A program made the translations under genes and the position numbers. DNA of 64,000 nt, from assembly GCA_030141605.1 (NCBI GenBank), contig JAQGDQ010000014.1, positions 124,001 to 188,000 on the forward strand. The letters run 5' to 3'. The notes under the pieces are model-generated. The model was not told where the DNA came from, did no database searches, and saw only the letters and a list, made by a program, of their open reading frames with translations. The stretch comes from Tubiluchus corallicola. Its lineage: Eukaryota; Priapulida; Priapulimorpha; Priapulimorphida; Tubiluchidae. Positions 61,946 to 64,000 of this stretch are shown here, in pieces (positions within the stretch are counted from its first letter, which is position 1; each line of letters begins with the position of its first letter).

Positions 61946-63993
61946 TTAAGGTAGACACTCATAAATAGGATTGAGTGGGTTATCGCTGATACTAAAACAC
62001 TGCTGCATGCCACACGGATTCTCGTAGCAACTGTCATATAAGTGGCAGTTTCTTCCATAATATGGTGGGATACAGTTGCATCTATAGTTATTGGGCAAAG
62101 TGGTGCAAGTTCCACCGTTCAGACAAACAACACTGTCACATAAATCAATCAGCTGCCGACACATTGGTCCAGTATATCCAGGCGGACATGAGCATCTGCA
62201 AAACAATCACACTGTCACTCTGACAGTTTTAGCAGACCTGACGTCACTCTTAACTAATGATAAAGAGATACAACTGGAATATTGTGAGAAGGTAGCATTT
62301 TAAAGCTGTCTTTATAATTGTAATCACACAAAACCACATTTCTCAGTTCAGAAGTAAGGCACTCTAGTCGACATGCTAGGTCTAATAATTAATCCTTTTT
62401 CAGTTAAAGAAAAAAAGTAGTAAGTAAAAAGGGATCCTAGACAGCTTACTTCTGGTAAATATTAAAGTAATTAATTTAGAATTATTTTTTTTGGTGCGCG
62501 GTAAAATGGCGCAGGAAAAAATGGCATGGTAAAATGGCACAGAAAGAAATGGCATGGTAAAAATTGCACAGGAAAAAATGGCACGAATGGACAAGTAGGT
62601 AAAAATGGCACAGGAAAAGTAGAAAATATGGCAAATGTGTTATACTGATGCAATTGATTTCTATAATAAAACTAGAATGCACTCAGTAAGAAGTAGATCT
62701 CTGCCAAAGCCGAACAACCCTAAAACTTATTTGTCTGATTCTTTTGATTAAAAAAATTTAATACAGAAATAAACAAGCAAATATACAAAAATGAGTGTTG
62801 GTATTATGGTGTAGATTAGCAAAAGTCTCACAAGTATTTGCTCATTAAATAGATTTATAATCAATAATGCAAGAATGTTCCTCATATTGTTTATCTACCC
62901 CTTTTAACCATTAATTTTGTCATTGTGCTAATAGACTGACATATATATTCGTATTTACATACCAGATTATCTGATAAGGCTCTACACATTAATAACCAAA
63001 GGTTATAGACAGCGTTACACATTCGACAATTTCTCGAAATGGTACTAGAACTAACTCGTAGTACATTGTTTGTCCAGGTGGAGATAACAAAAAAAGAAAT
63101 ATAAACATTTCTCTGAGATTTCCACAAAGTATTTCATAAATGTTTCTGCCTTCTCCACAAAGTTTCATGGAAATCTATTAGGTAGTGTAGTTGTGTTATA
63201 GGCTTAAACCCATAACAGACAAAAACAACCAAATAAACAAACTGTATTGAAGCACAACTTCCTTGGCAGAGGTAAAAATAACTAAAATAATTATCCCCCG
63301 TGCCAATCCTAACCCTGCAACACATTTTACTAAGTGTGGCATTTTTTCCTGTGTCATTTTACCTACTTTTCCATTTGTGCCATTTTTTGCTGTGCCATCT
63401 TTTCCTGTGCCATTTTTACTGTGCTATTTTTTCCCATGTCATTTTTACATAATTTCAATTTGTGCCATTTTTCCTGTGCATTTTTACCTACATTCTCTTT
63501 TTTCACTATAACTCATAAACATTAGTGCCGGTGTTAGTCTTTTCTAATGACTTTAATAATGTTTTTTGTATTTAATGTAAATTTGAATCTATGGAAGCCA
63601 TAGTGGCTTTCTGCAACCATATACATACTGCAAATGATGACTAACTACATCAGATCATCAAATGTGGAAAACATTGCCTACAGTAAACAGAAAGGCCGCA
63701 TTCTAAAAATAGCCTGTCAGCTAATTGTAGCTGTGTGCAAAACAATAAAAACCTACCGAAAGCCATTTGGATTATTGTAACAAGTTGAGATGGGATTACA
63801 CGGCCGTGATGCGCAAAAGTCTTCTTGTTCACAATTTGATCCAATGTAACCTTCTGGGCAGAAACACAAATAAAGTGTGCCATATGCCAAGTTCTCTTCT
63901 GGAATGCAGGTGGCGCCTTGACGGCACGGTGAACCTACACAGCTGTTTTGTTTCTCACAGAACTTGCCAGAGTATCCAGTTAAGCAATCACAT
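61946..63993 (-). CDS. EGF-repeat protein, last two exons (partial)
   Basis: Exon A (63993-63757) follows a TTTTCAG acceptor at the window edge and ends GGCTTTCG then GTAGGT, phase 2. Exon B (62195-61946) follows ATTGTTTTGCAG and ends with TAA. Joining completes an Arg codon in frame (GF-R-CSCPPGYTG), which confirms the pair. Together they encode about four EGF-like domains with six-Cys spacing: CDCLTGYSGKFC, then C.GSPCRQGATC...CFCPEGYIGSNC, then CASRPCNPISTC...CSCPPGYTGPMC, then CDSVVCLNGGTC...CNCIPPYYGRNC. A final partial Cys-rich segment ends ECLP. No membrane segment follows, so a secreted or matrix protein is likely. The N-terminal part lies beyond the window. Exon A is symmetric (2-2), as is usual for EGF modules that duplicate. 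Confidence 0.87.
62505..63497. mobile_element. Candidate foldback-like element: inverted ATGGCACAGG minisatellites in the EGF intron
   Basis: The left arm (62505-62639) has about eight units of the form AAAAATGGCACAGGAAAA on the plus strand. The right arm (63339-63497) has about ten units of the reverse complement (TTTTCCTGTGCCATTTTT). The arms are collinear inverted copies: the composite ATGGCACGAATGGACAAG, TAGGTAAAAATGGCACAGG on the left matches ATGGCACAAATGGAAAAG, TAGGTAAAATGACACAGG on the right read in reverse. The spacer is about 700 bp without coding capacity. TCCTAACCCTGC, a telomere-like word, lies just inside the right arm. The layout parallels 16369-17252 and Drosophila Foldback elements. 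The element status is inferred. Confidence 0.6.
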
Positions 63994-64000
63994 CTGAAAA

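Overview
This is AT-rich, intron-rich, repeat-dense animal nuclear DNA. The genes suggest a protostome, most likely an arthropod. The intronless ionotropic receptor at 59-60.5 kb has the arthropod-type pore and C-terminal membrane segment. The single Discs-large exon at 9.3 kb closely matches the L27 exon of insect Dlg (S97 form) as I remember it. The retrotransposons are CR1/L2-type non-LTR elements whose ORF2 begins with a PHD-like zinc finger. I cannot name the species.

Layout. 0-5.4 kb: the last codons of a divergent tyrosine-kinase-like gene (+), a 140-bp-arm inverted repeat with a hammerhead-like core, and a complete intronless SH3-SH2-pseudokinase (-). 5.4-22 kb: no complete gene; one L27-encoding exon of discs large (-), tRNA-derived SINEs, several short inverted-repeat DNA transposons, minisatellites, and a candidate foldback-like element (16.4-17.25 kb). 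22.7-23.7 kb: two correctly phased exons of an unrecognised Gln-rich protein (-). 24-39.5 kb: no recognisable gene; tandem repeats, a TTAA-flanked MITE family, non-LTR 3' ends and an acidic low-complexity tract. 39.4-46.1 kb: a cluster of non-LTR retrotransposons, including a nearly complete but frameshifted CR1-like element (41.7-45.9 kb). 46.5-48.7 kb: a GGTAC-rich minisatellite, one orphan coding-exon candidate and a short duplication. 52.2-54.6 kb: a TMEM126-family mitochondrial membrane protein gene (+). 55.1-58.7 kb: a RING-finger gene (-) in which one very long exon separates the zinc ligands. 59.1-60.6 kb: the ionotropic receptor (-). 61.9-64 kb: the last two exons of an EGF-repeat protein (-), with an inverted pair of minisatellites in the intron between them.

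The genes do not form an operon or pathway. The most notable points are: (i) an Abl-like protein that has lost every canonical catalytic residue I can place and also the SH2 phosphotyrosine-binding arginine; (ii) two candidate foldback-like elements whose inverted ends are degenerate 15-20 bp tandem repeats; (iii) the inverted repeat with hammerhead-like core, resembling Penelope-like element ends; (iv) a RING domain interrupted by about 510 residues; (v) a short hairpin motif shared by the 3' ends of at least three and perhaps five non-LTR copies. Splice sites and frames were read by eye; no database search was run.
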